From assembly GCF_023856365.1 (NCBI RefSeq), contig NC_064539.1, positions 20,277,019 to 20,341,018 on the forward strand: a DNA stretch of 64,000 nt, read 5' to 3'. Under the pieces are notes generated by a model. The model saw only the letters and a list, made by a program, of their open reading frames with translations. It searched no databases and was not told the origin of the DNA. Positions 34,701-45,221 of the stretch are shown in pieces. The number at the start of each line of letters is the position of its first letter. The stretch's first letter is position 1. This DNA is from Brienomyrus brachyistius. Taxonomy: Eukaryota; Chordata; Actinopteri; Osteoglossiformes; Mormyridae. Made by a program: the position numbers and the translations under genes.

Positions 34701-37700
34701 AAACATAAAGCTCACACTGCCATGATCTGAAGAGCTGAGGTGATTGAATGTCTGTAATCATTATTGGAACAAATATCCTATGAGAGAGACATTTCCATTT
34801 TGGGATTTTCATGGTACGTTGGTACACTGTGTAACTGTTTATCCAATCAGGGCTTCATTAATAACATTTATTATAATAATAATAATAATTATTATTATTA
34901 CTATTATTAGACGATGCCCCTGTCCTGTACCTGTCCACCTGGTCGATGCAGGTGCCCCGGTTGAGACAGGGGCTGCTCTCACACTCATCGACGTCAATCT
35001 CGCAGTCCAGACCTTCGTATCCCGGGTGACAATCACATGTGTACAGGCCCAGGTGGTCGTGGCAGGTGGCGCCGTTCTGGCAGGGTCTGGAGGCACACTC
35101 GTCTATCTCCAGCTCACAGTTGACTCCTGAAGAATGCATGCACACACAGGGCAGGGATGAGAAGGGCCGACTCCCAGGGCACCATCTGCCACCTGCTGGC
35201 CAGCCTGTGGCACTGCAGTTGGGAATTTCACTTCCGAACAAGTTGCTGGTGTAAGACTCCAGAAGGGACCCTGCCAGTGACCCTTTGTGAAAGGTTCTTA
35301 ACAATTCATTAGAAGTAGCTAAATACAAAACATATGCAAGATGCTATGGATTAAAGGGTCTGCTCTCCTAACGAAATCAGGTCTGCTTAGGAACATCTGC
35401 TAGATAAATAAAATATGGCATATAATCAGAATCAGCCTGGCTTAAATACAGCGTGATAAGCATGTGGAGGAGGGCATCATTTACGCCGCCATCCACAGAG
35501 AAAGCCGGTGAGCTGGCGGCATGTGGGAGTGACTCCGCCACCCGCTTATGTCCTACTGCTCAGGCACCTGACCAGCTGGGGGCGTGACGCTGACACGACC
35601 TTCAGCAGATGTGTCACCAGACAGCAAACTCAGAATGGCTAGAGGTGAGTATTATATAAATCCATCCATTTCTGCAACCCCTTATCCCATTCAGGGTCAT
35701 GGGGGTTTGGAGACTGTGGGTCCAAGGCAGGGAACAACCCAGGATGGGGGGCCAGCCCATCGCAGGGCACACTCACACACCATTCACTCTCACATGCACA
35801 CCAACGGGCAATTTAGCAAGTCCAATTAGCCTCAGCATGTTTTTGGACTGTGGGGGGAAACCGGAGTACCCGGAGGAAACCCCACGACGACATGGGGAGA
35901 ACATGCAAACTCCACACACATGCGACCCAGGCGGAGACTCGAACCTGGGACCCCATGTTATGTAAATGTTATATTGATATGATATAGAGTCTTACCTGTT
36001 ACGTATTTATACGTGTTATATAGGTGGCAAACAGAAATAGATGTTCTATGAATGCTATGTAAATATTATATAGATGTTATACTACTGTTATGTAAACATT
36101 ATGTAGATGTTATATGGATGTAACGTGTATGTTATATAGATGTTATGTTAGGTTTTGACAGTGAGGCCGCTTTTACAGTTGGGATAGGAGAGTTATGGAC
36201 CTTGTGGAAGCTCATGCAGGAGCTCTGGGCCCCGATGCGTACCTGCATATCCCAGCATGCACTGGCACAGGTAGCGGTCCTTCTCATTGACACAGGTGCC
36301 ATTGTTCCTGCATGGCCTGGAGGCACACTCATTGATGTCAATCTCACAGTTGTAGCCCTGGAAGCCGGGAACGCAGAAGCAGCGATGGGTGCCAACGCCG
36401 TCCAGGCAGAGGGCGCCGTTCTGGCAGGGCCCTGACCAGCACTCGTCCACGTCCTCCTCGCAGCGCTCGCCGCGGAAGCCAGGGGCGCAGACGCACTGGA
36501 AGCCGTCGGGTACCTGCAGGCAGGAGGCGCCGTGGAGGCACGGCTGGTCAGAGCACTCCTCCACAGGGCTGGAGCAGTCGGCACCCCCCCAGCCACGCGG
36601 GCAGTGGCAGGTGTATCCGGCGAGGCGGTCAACGCAGCGTGAGCGGGGCGGCCTGCAGGGGGCGCTCTCGCAGTCGTCCATGTCCACCGAGCAGTCGGCA
36701 CCGGTCAGGCCGGGGGGGCAGACGCAAGCGTGGCTCTCGGCGCCCGTGCAGTTGGCGCACGGCGGGGACGGGCAGTCATCAAAAAGCCGATCGCAGTCCT
36801 TGCCCATGTACAGCGGGGGGGCCCGGGAGCACAGGCAGATGTAGTCATCCTCCGCGTCGACACACGTGCCCCCGTTCTGGCATGGCAATGACCAGCACTT
36901 GCTGGACATCTCTGAGTAGCTCATCCCTGTGGAGAAGAGCAGCGGTAACATCAGCCATTTATGGTTATTTATATTCGTATTATATTTACCATCTTTCTGC
37001 AGTTTTCACGCTTCTGTATCTTTCACAAGGATGCAACAGGTGGCCCATCTGCTGGGAGCAAAATAGCTAACAGGCAGCAAGCTGCTACATGTCATCTTCA
37101 TCTCAATCATCTCGTCATCATCGTCCTTATCGTGGCTGTCATGTAACATGTACCGTGTCATGTGACCATCGCCCCCCAATCTTCTCCCACCCTCAGTGGA
37201 AGCTGTCATTGTGGAGTCTTCTGTCCTTCTCTGTGTAACTTAAGCCACCATCCTGTTGGCTATGCTGTGTGGCCTTTTTTACGCGTCAAATTAGCCTTTA
37301 TTGGTCTGAAGATCTTCACACTGTTTTTTTCAGATCCTTCTATTACAGATTATACGGTAGCGCTTCCGCACGTCACTCAGGAAGCAGTGCTCTACTCATA
37401 TGTACTGTTGCTCAATCGACTGACCTGTCAGAAGTTTGATAAAAGAATCGCTGTCATGGACATAAGTCTCAGATTTTACTGCTGAACTTGCAGCAATGAA
37501 GCCATGCCTCCCCCTGGCCCCATATCAGTTATTTATAAGATGAGGTTTAGCCACCGTAGTTGGCTGCAGCCCAGTGCCTAATCATCACCCTCCCCTCCTG
37601 ACCAGATACAAATCCAGAGAGTCTGCTGGCCTTGAGGGAGCCTTTTATTAATCCCTTCTCCATTGAGGAGTGACGACCCCCACCCCCCCCCCCCCCGATT

Positions 37701-40700
37701 CATTCATCTCCAAGGACTCCTCTGACACACCTCAACTCTCAAATAACGAATCGAGCCCCCTCATGCTTCACCCTGAATGTCTCACCCACCTGCCCCCCCT
37801 GAGTTCCAGGTGAGTTTGGCTGGGGTGGGTGAGGATGGTGGGGGAATGATCGCTCAGGCGCATCCCAGACGAGGCGACCGCCTTTCCAAGCACCCCCCGA
37901 GTTGTTTTCCGAATGAAGTACTGCAGATACAGCCTCCTCCCATGGCCCCCTACAGCAGGGTCCGGTGTTCTCCAGGCCAATAGCACCCCCCCACCCCCGC
38001 CACCGGAGCCCCCATCATTTCCTACACTCTTTGATCATGGTTCTGTTGAGAGATTTTTAATTCAGGCAGAAGATATTAATGACGGTTGGGAGAGACAGCG
38101 AGGAGGAGAGGAATGTGGAGCTACCATTAGCGTGGGGGCACCGTGCCCTCCAGACCCCGCAGGGGCAGCCAGCTCCTCCGCCCTACCCAGCCTCCCCTCC
38201 CCACCCCCTCTGCTGTCACATGACTACGGCTTGGAGATGTGACAGGGCTGACTGGAGGGAGGGGGGTTGTTTATGGTCACTCCCATTCACTCGCTACTTC
38301 ACGTTGTTACTTACAACGGGTTTACGCATTTTTACTGCACTGCCCGGGGGTTTAAAACGGCCCCCCTGCTGCTGTAAATGCCCAGCAATGCACTGGATGG
38401 TCTGACCACCCAGAAGGGTCAGGAGGTGGATTATCTCACCATTAGAAAAAGGAGGAGGGACTGCTAAGTGAAACAGGACTCAAACATAGGACCCACCCAC
38501 ACTACTCCTGTGACCCCTGCTTTATCCAGAAAGAGGGATCTCCAGGAGGAGGGAGGATTTGTGTCTTTATTGGATTGCTGACCCCCCTCCTCCATCTAGA
38601 TGAATTACAATGCAGTAATAAAGCATTTCACGACTTCATGCTTTACACCCACCCATCTTGAGGATCTTCCTCCTGATCGGGATTTTGTGTCTCCCCCTAC
38701 TGGGCGGTGCCATGGTGCCCTTCAGGTGCACTTCTGAGTGCATGACGGGACTGCAGCCCCCCTTCTGCTGGAGAGCCGCGTTCCCCACCGCAATGGGACA
38801 CCCCGTGGGAGATCATATGCACCTATGCATCCACCCTCATCTTTACTGTTTTGACCCCATGACCCAAGAGCAGAGAGTGAGGTGGGCAGGTTAAGATGAC
38901 AGAAGAGCGCTTGGGTCACCCTTGAAGAGAACCTTATCTGTTTAATATGAACACCTCATTGGCCTGGAAGCATCCCCCCCCCAACTGGGCTGGGTGAAAG
39001 GTCAGGTGAAAGGTCAGGAGCCCTGACTGTGCTTTCTTTCATTCCTTAACTCTTGCACGCTTCCCTTAATTAAGCAAGAAGATTCTCGCTGTTAGCTGAT
39101 TTCTCTTAATTTAATTAACAAAAATCACTAAAAACCACTGTTAAAAATGGAAAACTTCTATATAGTGCCATGACAAACATTCTTCATAAGATTAACTTGT
39201 AGTTGTTGTCTTGGGGAGGTGTGCTCGCTGTGTTCACCATACGGCCAATCACAGCGGGAGGCAGCCAAGCTGAAGGCAGTCTTGATTCTTGATTGTCCCT
39301 GCCCCTTGTCAATCAAAAGTTGCTAAGCAACCAGCAGACCATCAACGAGCGCTATGGCGTGACTCAGAGTTGGACAAAAACACCATCGTGATCAACCTCG
39401 GGAGGCCTATCAGCCTGCCTGTCAAAACAGCTGAAACTGGGATGATAGCTGATGTGTGCGAGCCTCATGCCTGAACACAGGATGGCGCCACAGAGGCGAG
39501 ATGAACGTGCAATGGAGGGGGGGGGGCTGTAAATCCCCAGGTGTCTGTGGAGACAAACCAGACTCACAGGAATGCCCCCGCGTCTATAAGTCTGCTGCCA
39601 TCGCTCTACCCTGATGGCTGCTCCGGTCTTAGGGGGGTACCATATTAGCAAAATGCCCCGTCCCCATCAAACACCTTTACCATCGTCACCCCATCCTACC
39701 TCCTCGGTACAGGTTTTTATTTTGTGCATTCATTCAGTGCATTGTCATTTCATCCATCCATCCATCCATCCATCCATCCATCCATCCATATCTTCCATAA
39801 CTGCTTACCAGTCCTGGGTCGAGGTCTACCCCAGGAAGCACACACCATAAAGAGGATGTCTCTCGATCGTTGGAAATTTCTCTTCATTTCTTTTCAATTA
39901 ACATTCAGTTCACAGATTTCTGTGGCCTCTTTTGTTCCATGCACATTACCAAACAATTACAAAATTACAGAGGCTTTGCTGCAGCCAGTAGGAGCTCCCA
40001 GCTTGGTTGTCTGTTGGCGCTGTTTAGACCCATAATAATGTGCATTCGGCTGTAAAACTGTTAACTAAGAGTATTTATAATCACGGAGAGAGACGTTTTT
40101 GTGCATGAAGGGAAAAAATCTCACCTGACCTCTAACCCCTATGGTGAGCCCTGACCTCTCTGTTGTGATGGGTCTTTACCCCTGCAGTGGCTTTGTGTTT
40201 TTCCGAAGGCCCGGTATGAAGTCCCTGAACGTGCGGCACGGCAACACAGATCACATGTCTGGTCATTGGTTTGTGCCAAAACCATTCAGTGGCAAACCAA
40301 GCAACCAAGAAAGCCCGCGTTTCAGACAAACAGCAGAATGCAGTTCTGCCCTGAATTATTTGTACTAAATTGTCACTGTAACTTACAGCTTATTCCTGCC
40401 AGCGCTTGCATATCTATCCCAGCAGGTGAGTAACGTGCTTAATCACTCCTATTTCAAGGGACACCTTACTAATGCCTCCGAAAGAGCACTAAGTGTTTTT
40501 CACATAGATCACGAGTGTTTTATTGTCGTCTGATTTTAACAAATCACATATCTTCTGTTTCCTTTGTCTGTAGTGGCCGGGGAGTGGTGGGACAGTTTGT
40601 TCATGCCCTCCGCGCTAGGGTGTTTAAGATAATCACCGTTTGATGGTTATTGTTATCACTCACAGCTGTAACATAAGGCAAGCCTCGCAAATCCAATTCG

Positions 40701-41479
40701 GCCCCCCGTCTCCATGGCGATAGGCAACAATGGCAACTGCCTCACTGACCATCCACTCAGCCATTCAGACACTCCTCTCAGACTGGGGGGGGCATAGTAG
40801 ATGAAGGGGGGTGGAATATATTCCCCAACCCCCACCCCCTAAAAGCCTTCAATGTGGACTAATAAACAGCATCTCCCCCCATCAGATCCCAGCCCAGACC
40901 CAGGGTCAGTGTTTTAACATTATTTTCCAAATGATTACGGGGGCAGTGGCAGAGTCTGCTGTCACACCGAGAGCTGGAAGGGATCAGCAAGCTGGCCACA
41001 AGCGTCCAGCGAAAGAAAAAAGTCAGGGTTCAGGGAAAGAAAGTCAGCAAAAGCCGACGGCTGCGCTCTTGAAGGAAAGGCTAGTTCAGGAATCCAACTG
41101 AAGATCTACAAACCAAACGTAGGACATAAACTACGGCGACCTCAACAAGTCATTGGCCGCTGAATTATTGAAGTTCTAGATCTTTTTCTCAATGACTGTG
41201 GAGTCATTTCCACAGGAGAAGCAGAGAGAACTTCAGCGTCTGTCCATCAGGACCAGAGCACCTGTCGCTCTCTGGGACGCTCACTGATCCGCAAACCGCT
41301 AGCAGTTAACCGTACACGTCGGGGGTCCTTAACTTCACAAGAGCTTTATCCGAATCAGTCCGGCATGGGAAAGCGAAAATGGGGAATCCCGCATGGGACG
41401 GTGACTCACCCCACTTGAACAGCATTGCGATGAGCAGCAGCGTCCTGTGGACTGCCCTGACTGTTCTCCTCAGATCCAT
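28495..41479 (-). CDS. crb2: Crumbs homolog 2, complete, 13 coding exons
   Basis: Crumbs is the apical-membrane polarity protein that binds PALS1/PATJ and FERM proteins in epithelia and photoreceptors. Exons in transcription order: 41410-41479, 36243-36926, 34931-35126, 34528-34667, 33971-34150, 33757-33870, 32388-33332, 30987-31552, 30690-30855, 29508-30369, 29302-29415, 28990-29116, 28495-28716. All have GT-AG ends and compatible phases; the sum is 4,386 bases, about 1,461 residues. Order: signal peptide, about 13 EGF-like modules, laminin-G 1, EGF, laminin-G 2, EGF, laminin-G 3, five EGF, membrane helix, 37-residue tail. The tail ([20 protein letters not shown], ending EERLI) is that of CRB2 rather than CRB1. 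Fish carry crb2a and crb2b; length suggests crb2a, but I cannot prove which. Confidence 0.95.
29508..30369 (-). CDS. crb2: crb2 exon: third laminin-G domain plus three EGF modules
   Basis: An 862-base exon. It opens in the laminin-G domain ([64 protein letters not shown]), followed by EGF modules [36 protein letters not shown] and [20 protein letters not shown]. Confidence 0.92.
30987..31552 (-). CDS. crb2: crb2 exon: second laminin-G domain
   Basis: Contains [55 protein letters not shown] and [17 protein letters not shown], the standard laminin-G strand order. It ends at NSCQ, which continues in the next exon with the EGF module [17 protein letters not shown]. Confidence 0.92.
31770..31975. 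repeat. Dispersed fish repeat tail in crb2 intron
   Basis: Contains GTTTTCCTTGCCAATGTCGCCTCTGACTTGCTCACTGGGG, then CAATGTAAAGCACGTAGA and ACATAAATA, the tail of a family that I know as widespread in teleosts. Assignment to a LINE or SINE family is uncertain. Confidence 0.45.
32103..32345. repeat. Degenerate SINE-like repeats in crb2 intron
   Basis: The first part (to about 32205) resembles a decayed SINE copy (GGAGGCCATGCAAA, CCCACAGTGCTGC). The second (32215-32345) has AAGGGCCCAGCAGTG and GGGTTTGAACCAGCGATGTT, a word order common in dispersed fish repeats. Both are old. Confidence 0.4.
32388..33332 (-). CDS. crb2: crb2 exon: EGF modules and first laminin-G domain
   Basis: The largest crb2 exon (945 bases). 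It begins [21 protein letters not shown], followed by [20 protein letters not shown]. The laminin-G domain runs from [13 protein letters not shown] through [20 protein letters not shown] and [11 protein letters not shown] to [12 protein letters not shown]. It ends with an EGF ([21 protein letters not shown]). Confidence 0.93.
33594..33686 (+). repeat. Dispersed repeat shared with 60688-60774
   Basis: TAGTCACAGTCACAGAGTAC, CTGGTTGGCTGAAA and CTTGAACCTGAACT recur in the same order and strand at 60688-60774 in the multi-CAP gene. The two loci share an interspersed repeat that I cannot name. Confidence 0.6.
34343..34356 (+). promoter_or_regulatory. Near-consensus CTCF-like motif
   Basis: ACACTAGAGGGCAG differs from the CTCF core only at the first C. 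It lies in a crb2 intron and is the only one of the listed candidates on the plus strand. Confidence 0.3.
35186..35199 (-). promoter_or_regulatory. CTCF-like motif in crb2 intron
   Basis: The minus strand reads CCAGCAGGTGGCAG, a full match to CCASYAGRKGGCRS. It lies between the exons at 34931-35126 and 36243-36926. Confidence 0.4.
35660..35965 (-). mobile_element. tRNA-derived SINE, 5'-truncated
   Basis: The reverse complement of the SINE at 43130-43488 from the (GGAT)n tail through AACATGCTGAGGCTAATTGG to the B-box-like GGTTCGAGTCTCCG. It lacks the first part of the tRNA-like head. It lies in a crb2 intron. Confidence 0.75.
36243..36926 (-). CDS. crb2: crb2 exon 2: six EGF-like modules
   Basis: Begins [20 protein letters not shown]. 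Modules start at [38 protein letters not shown] and NECASRPC. The first is atypical, with [12 protein letters not shown] after its fifth cysteine, as in Crumbs N-termini. Calcium-binding D-x-D/N-E-C starts are present in the later modules. Confidence 0.93.
36927..41409 (-). other. crb2 intron 1
   Basis: A 4.5-kb intron between the signal-peptide exon and the first EGF exon. It contains C-runs near 37685-37697 and an (ATCC)n run at about 39752-39788 attached to a SINE-tail remnant. No other exon is supported in it. Confidence 0.8.
41410..41479 (-). CDS. crb2: crb2 exon 1: signal peptide
   Basis: The minus-strand ATG at 41479 opens [12 protein letters not shown], then the hydrophobic [12 protein letters not shown], and ends with one base before a perfect GTGAGT donor. 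The phase matches the two-base start of exon 2 at 36926, giving [13 protein letters not shown]. No other minus-strand candidate combines leader, phase and strong donor, and adding it brings the protein to about 1,461 residues, in line with fish Crb2. Confidence 0.75.
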
Positions 41480-41929
41480 CGCATGGGGTAACGGGGGAGA
41501 AGTTCTCAGCCTGAAGACCGCTGCTCCTTCTGTGTGTTGCCCCCCCCCCCCACCCCGTCGTCAGCCACTCTGGATCCGATCGCCTGTCTCCCCTCAGCTC
41601 GGGCTGGTCAGACTCCAGGCTCACCACGGTCTGTGGCTCATGCAAGAGACATTAACTTCCGTGAGGCAGGGGGCTTAGCTTAACTAAGGCACAGTAATCG
41701 GCAGGGCAAGGAGGAGGTGTGGTGGGCGGGAAAACCCGGCCCGGACTTCATGACATGGACTTTCTTACCCTGTTTCACTTGGGGACTTTTATCCTATTAT
41801 CTTGCGCCTTGCTCAGCTTTTATTCTGTGTGGCTTTTGATCCCTGGTTGTGTACAATGCACTTTTTTCCTCAGCAATATCTTTATTTCTTTGAATTCCCT
41901 TCAATCTAAAATGGCACAACATGAGCATA

Positions 41930-42318
41930 TACACTGCCCAGCCGAAGAAAAGGTGGCATTTGAATTTATATCAGAAAATACTTATGAAGCCAATGACTGG
42001 ATCATTATTACAGCTCAGCAACATTATGCAGCAATAAAGTGAAGTCAGCTGAGTACCTGAATCTACTGATTGGCCAGGTTACACCTCCGTCCATCATCAG
42101 TGGGTTTTTCTCTTCCCTGTTGGCACGGACATATTCCAGGACAAGGATGCCAAGATTCATTGGGTTTGAATTGTCAAAGGGCGGTTTAGGGGGCGTGAGG
42201 AATCATCATCACGCATGATTTGGTCACCAAAATAAAGGGTGCGATGTTGCATAATCAAAGCTAAAGGCGGCCCAACGAAAAATTCAAATGGCGATGTCTC
42301 TTTTGACTAGGCAGTGTA
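41930..42318 (+). mobile_element. Non-autonomous Tc1-like element
   Basis: The left end TATACACTGCCCAGCCG and the right end GACTAGGCAGTGTA are inverted copies. The next 20-30 bases also match inversely (GGTGGCATTTGAAT against ATTCAAATGGCGAT). The interior encodes scraps related to the element at 1-430 (YEANDWIIITAQ, a KDAKIHW-like stretch) with stops and deletions. It is about 390 bases with no functional transposase. Confidence 0.7.
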
Positions 42319-42440
42319 CAAAAGTCAAAACAAACGTTTAAAAAGTGTTCGTCACTTTCTATCAGTCCGATCCATTTTTAAATAAAACAAACTAAAGTAG
42401 CATAGGTAACTCAATAAACAATTTAATCACTGAATAGCTA

Positions 42441-42720
42441 CCATGTATACCCCGTATGTACCGTGTATACCCCATATGTATCATGTATACCCTGTATGTG
42501 CCATGTATACCCCGTATGTACCATGTATACCCCATATGTATCATGTATACCCTGTATGTGCCATGTATACCCCATATGTATCACGTATACCTCATATGTA
42601 TCATGTATACCCTGTATGTATCATGTATATCCCATATGTATCATGTATACCACGTATGTGCCATGTATACCCCATATGTATCATGTATACCCCATATGTA
42701 CCATGTATATCTTGTGTATA
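42441..42720. repeat. 20-bp minisatellite, about 14 copies
   Basis: Tandem copies of a CCATGTATACCCCATATGTA-like unit with scattered substitutions. Because 20 is not a multiple of three, all three plus frames look similar and open; none is a gene. Confidence 0.95.
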
Positions 42721-43129
42721 CTGTAAAACCTCCAGATTGAGGAACAACTTCTTCCCAGAAGCTGTGACTCTGATAAACTCTGCATCTCAGAAAATCAATT
42801 ATTAATAGGACTGCAATCACATTACTCACCAGGGCATCGCTGCAATTGTTGAATTCTATGCTTTGGCACTTTCTGTGAGTTCTGTGAATTCTCATCCGTG
42901 GTACAACACACCGCTATAAATCATCAGTTTCACATGCCAGGGCATTGCTGCAATAGTTAACTTCACTGCTGCACTCTATTACTGTGAATTTCTACGCTCG
43001 CGTTGCTGCTTCTACAGCCAGTGATGCACTGACTTTCCACAGACCTCAATACTTTTTTCTACAATTAACTTTATATTGTAATTTGGAGATATTCTCCAAA
43101 TGTTATTATTTATCTAATGTTACTGTTGT

Positions 43130-43488
43130 AGGGGCGGCATGGTGGTGCAGTGGTTAGCACTGTTGCCTCACACCTCTGGGACCCGGGTTCGAGTCTCCGC
43201 CTGGGTCACATGTGTGTGGAGTTTGCATGTTCTCTCCGTGTCGTCGTGGGGTTTCCTCTGGGTACTCCGGTTTCCCCCTACGGTCCAAAAACATGCTGAG
43301 GCTACTTGGAGTTGCTAAATTGCCCGTAGGTGTGCATGTGAGAGTGACTGGTGTGTGAGTGTGCCCTGCAATGGGCTGGCCCCCCATCCTGGGTTGTTCC
43401 CTGCCTCGTGCCCATTGCTTCCGGGATAGGCTCCGGACCCCCCGCGACCCAATAGGATAAGCGGTTTGGAAAATGGATGGATGGATGG
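43130..43488 (+). mobile_element. Full-length tRNA-derived SINE with L2-like tail
   Basis: The head carries an A box (TGGTGCAGTGGTTAGCAC) and a B box (GGGTTCGAGTCTCCG) for RNA polymerase III. The body has AACATGCTGAGGCTA and CCCCATCCTGGGTTGTTCCC, and it ends in (GGAT)n. The 13-base duplication ATGTTACTGTTGT (43117-43129 and 43489-43501) flanks it, as expected for LINE-driven insertion. Degenerate relatives lie at 22908, 35660 and 61308. Confidence 0.88.
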
Positions 43489-44645
43489 ATGTTACTGTTG
43501 TTTGTTTTATCTTATGTTATTCACTGCATTATTATTTTGGATTTCATTTCTGTTTTGTCATTGCTACCTATAGCGGTACCTGAGCACCTGATTTCGTTCC
43601 CGTCATGTACAACATTTTGTAATGATAACGAAACATCCTTTATCATTTACGTACTTTTTTAATGACAATTTGATCCTGGTGGATATAACTGTTACCTGGG
43701 AAGTTACCTGGGTCGGCCTCTATACTCCAGTTTCTTCCACAGTTAATAGACATGCAGTTTAAGTGAACTGATGGTCGTTACATTAATATTACATTTGTAA
43801 ATCTAGGCATGTGCAAGACTCTTATGAGAGGTGACCAGTCCTAATGTTCCACTCCCCCAGGAATAAGGTACAGGATAATAAAACACTGATTGGCTCATGG
43901 ATGGATCATCTGACAGGATGCAGGGTAAGATTTAAGTGCCACAAACTATGTTGGAAAAACTTAAATGTGTGTGTGTGGGGGGGGGGGACAAGTCTTTCTT
44001 GTGGTTGTGTAACATTTTTGTTGCTCAGCAGAATGTTGGGGAACCTACATGGGCCAAATGATGGCGTCTTCTTCTAGGAAACCAGCTCTAGGTGGGAGCT
44101 CAGTCTGTAGCACACACTAAATAGGGAATCCACAGGTGGGGGAAAGTTCTGGGGTTTTTGAGCCGATCCAAGCCAGCCTGATTTCTTTGGGCTGGACTCG
44201 GGAACGAAAGTCCAGGCCAGGTTTTGGAAGGATTGCCATTAGGCATCTTAACGGCTCGTGGAGCCCTTTGTGAGCCCAAGACTTAGCATCCCAGCCACAC
44301 AGCACCTAGCATTGCTGCTGCGCTCCACCTGTGCCCTACACCCACCCCAGCCACCCCACCCAGCCTCAGCCCACGGATCAGGTTTGGAAGGAGTTTAATT
44401 AAACTCCTAAGCACTGCCAGCGCAGCAGGGGGCCCCAGGATTGGACGGCCAGCGCGTCTGCCCAGATGGCAGGGATAAGCCCTCAAGGTGCTTGGATCAC
44501 CAATCCTGCAGAGCCTCTGAACACGAGGACAACATGACTGGTACGTTGTTTTCTTAAACCGCAGAACTGGCCAGGCGCTGACACACGCGACTGGACATGC
44601 TGGAATACAGATCCCAGAGGAGCACCCCTGTCATCAGCCACGCCA

Positions 44646-44960
44646 CCTGCAGTTCAGACTAGGTAATTCACTGGAAGTGAAGCAGGTTTGGACCTGCCCA
44701 GTACCTGGATGGGAGACCAAGTAGGAAAGCTGGAGTGCTGCTTGAAGAGGTGTTGGTGTGGCCACCAGGTTAGCCTGTCCTGTGGTCAGAGTGGATCCCA
44801 GTGCAGTGATAAGGACACTATGCTGTAAAAATGGTGCCGTCTTTCAGATGAGATGTAAAACTGAGGTTCTGATTGTCTGACATCATATAAGATCCCTGGT
44901 GGCTCCCTGTTGCTTCGGTAAAGTGCCTTAGGAGTTGAGAAAAGTGCTACATAAATGCAA
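44646..44960 (+). mobile_element. 5S rRNA-derived SINE (SINE3-like)
   Basis: The left part contains GAAGTGAAGCAGGTTTGGAC and CAGTACCTGGATGGGAGACC, then GAGTGCTGCTTG, clearly the 3' two-thirds of 5S rRNA including the internal promoter region. The right part has TTTCAGATGAGATGTAAAAC and GATCCCTGGTGGCTCC, typical of SINE3-like tails. It is not a functional 5S gene, because the 5' end is missing and the body diverges. Confidence 0.75.
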
Positions 44961-45221
44961 CACTCATTCATCCTGCAGTAGTACACACTCATTCATCCTG
45001 CAGTAGTACACACTCAATCATCCTGCAGTAGTACACACTCATTCATCCTGCAGTAGTACACACTCAATCATCCTGCAGTAGTACACACTCAATCATCCTG
45101 CAGTAGTACACACTCAATCATCCTGCAGTAGTACACACTCATTCATCGTGCAGTAGTACACACTCAATCATCCTGCAGTAGTACACACTCATTCATCGTG
45201 CAGTAGTACACACTCAATCAT
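44961..45221. repeat. 25-bp minisatellite, about 10 copies
   Basis: Tandem copies of a 25-base unit beginning CACTCATTCATCCTGCAGTA. Variant positions (ATTC/AATC, TCCTG/TCGTG) form alternating blocks. It starts at the end of the 5S-derived SINE and may have grown from its tail. Confidence 0.95.

Noticed and set aside
36396..36844. Plus-strand frames opposite crb2 EGF exons
   Set aside because: They are shadows of Cys/Gly-rich coding sequence. The minus strand carries clear EGF modules with splice sites.
38658..38894. Frame reading [16 protein letters not shown] like a signal peptide
   Set aside because: It has no ATG at its start, no splice partner and lies in crb2 intron 1 on the wrong strand.
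41430..41489. Plus-strand leader-like peptide [20 protein letters not shown] followed by GT
   Set aside because: No downstream plus-strand exon is found. The opposite strand gives a better crb2 first exon with strong donor and correct phase.
42443..42805. Plus-strand frames of MYTPYVPCIP repeats
   Set aside because: They come from a 20-bp minisatellite that is open in every frame.
44646..44760. Possible 5S rRNA gene
   Set aside because: Only the 3' part of 5S is present and it is fused to a SINE3-like body, so it is a retroposon.
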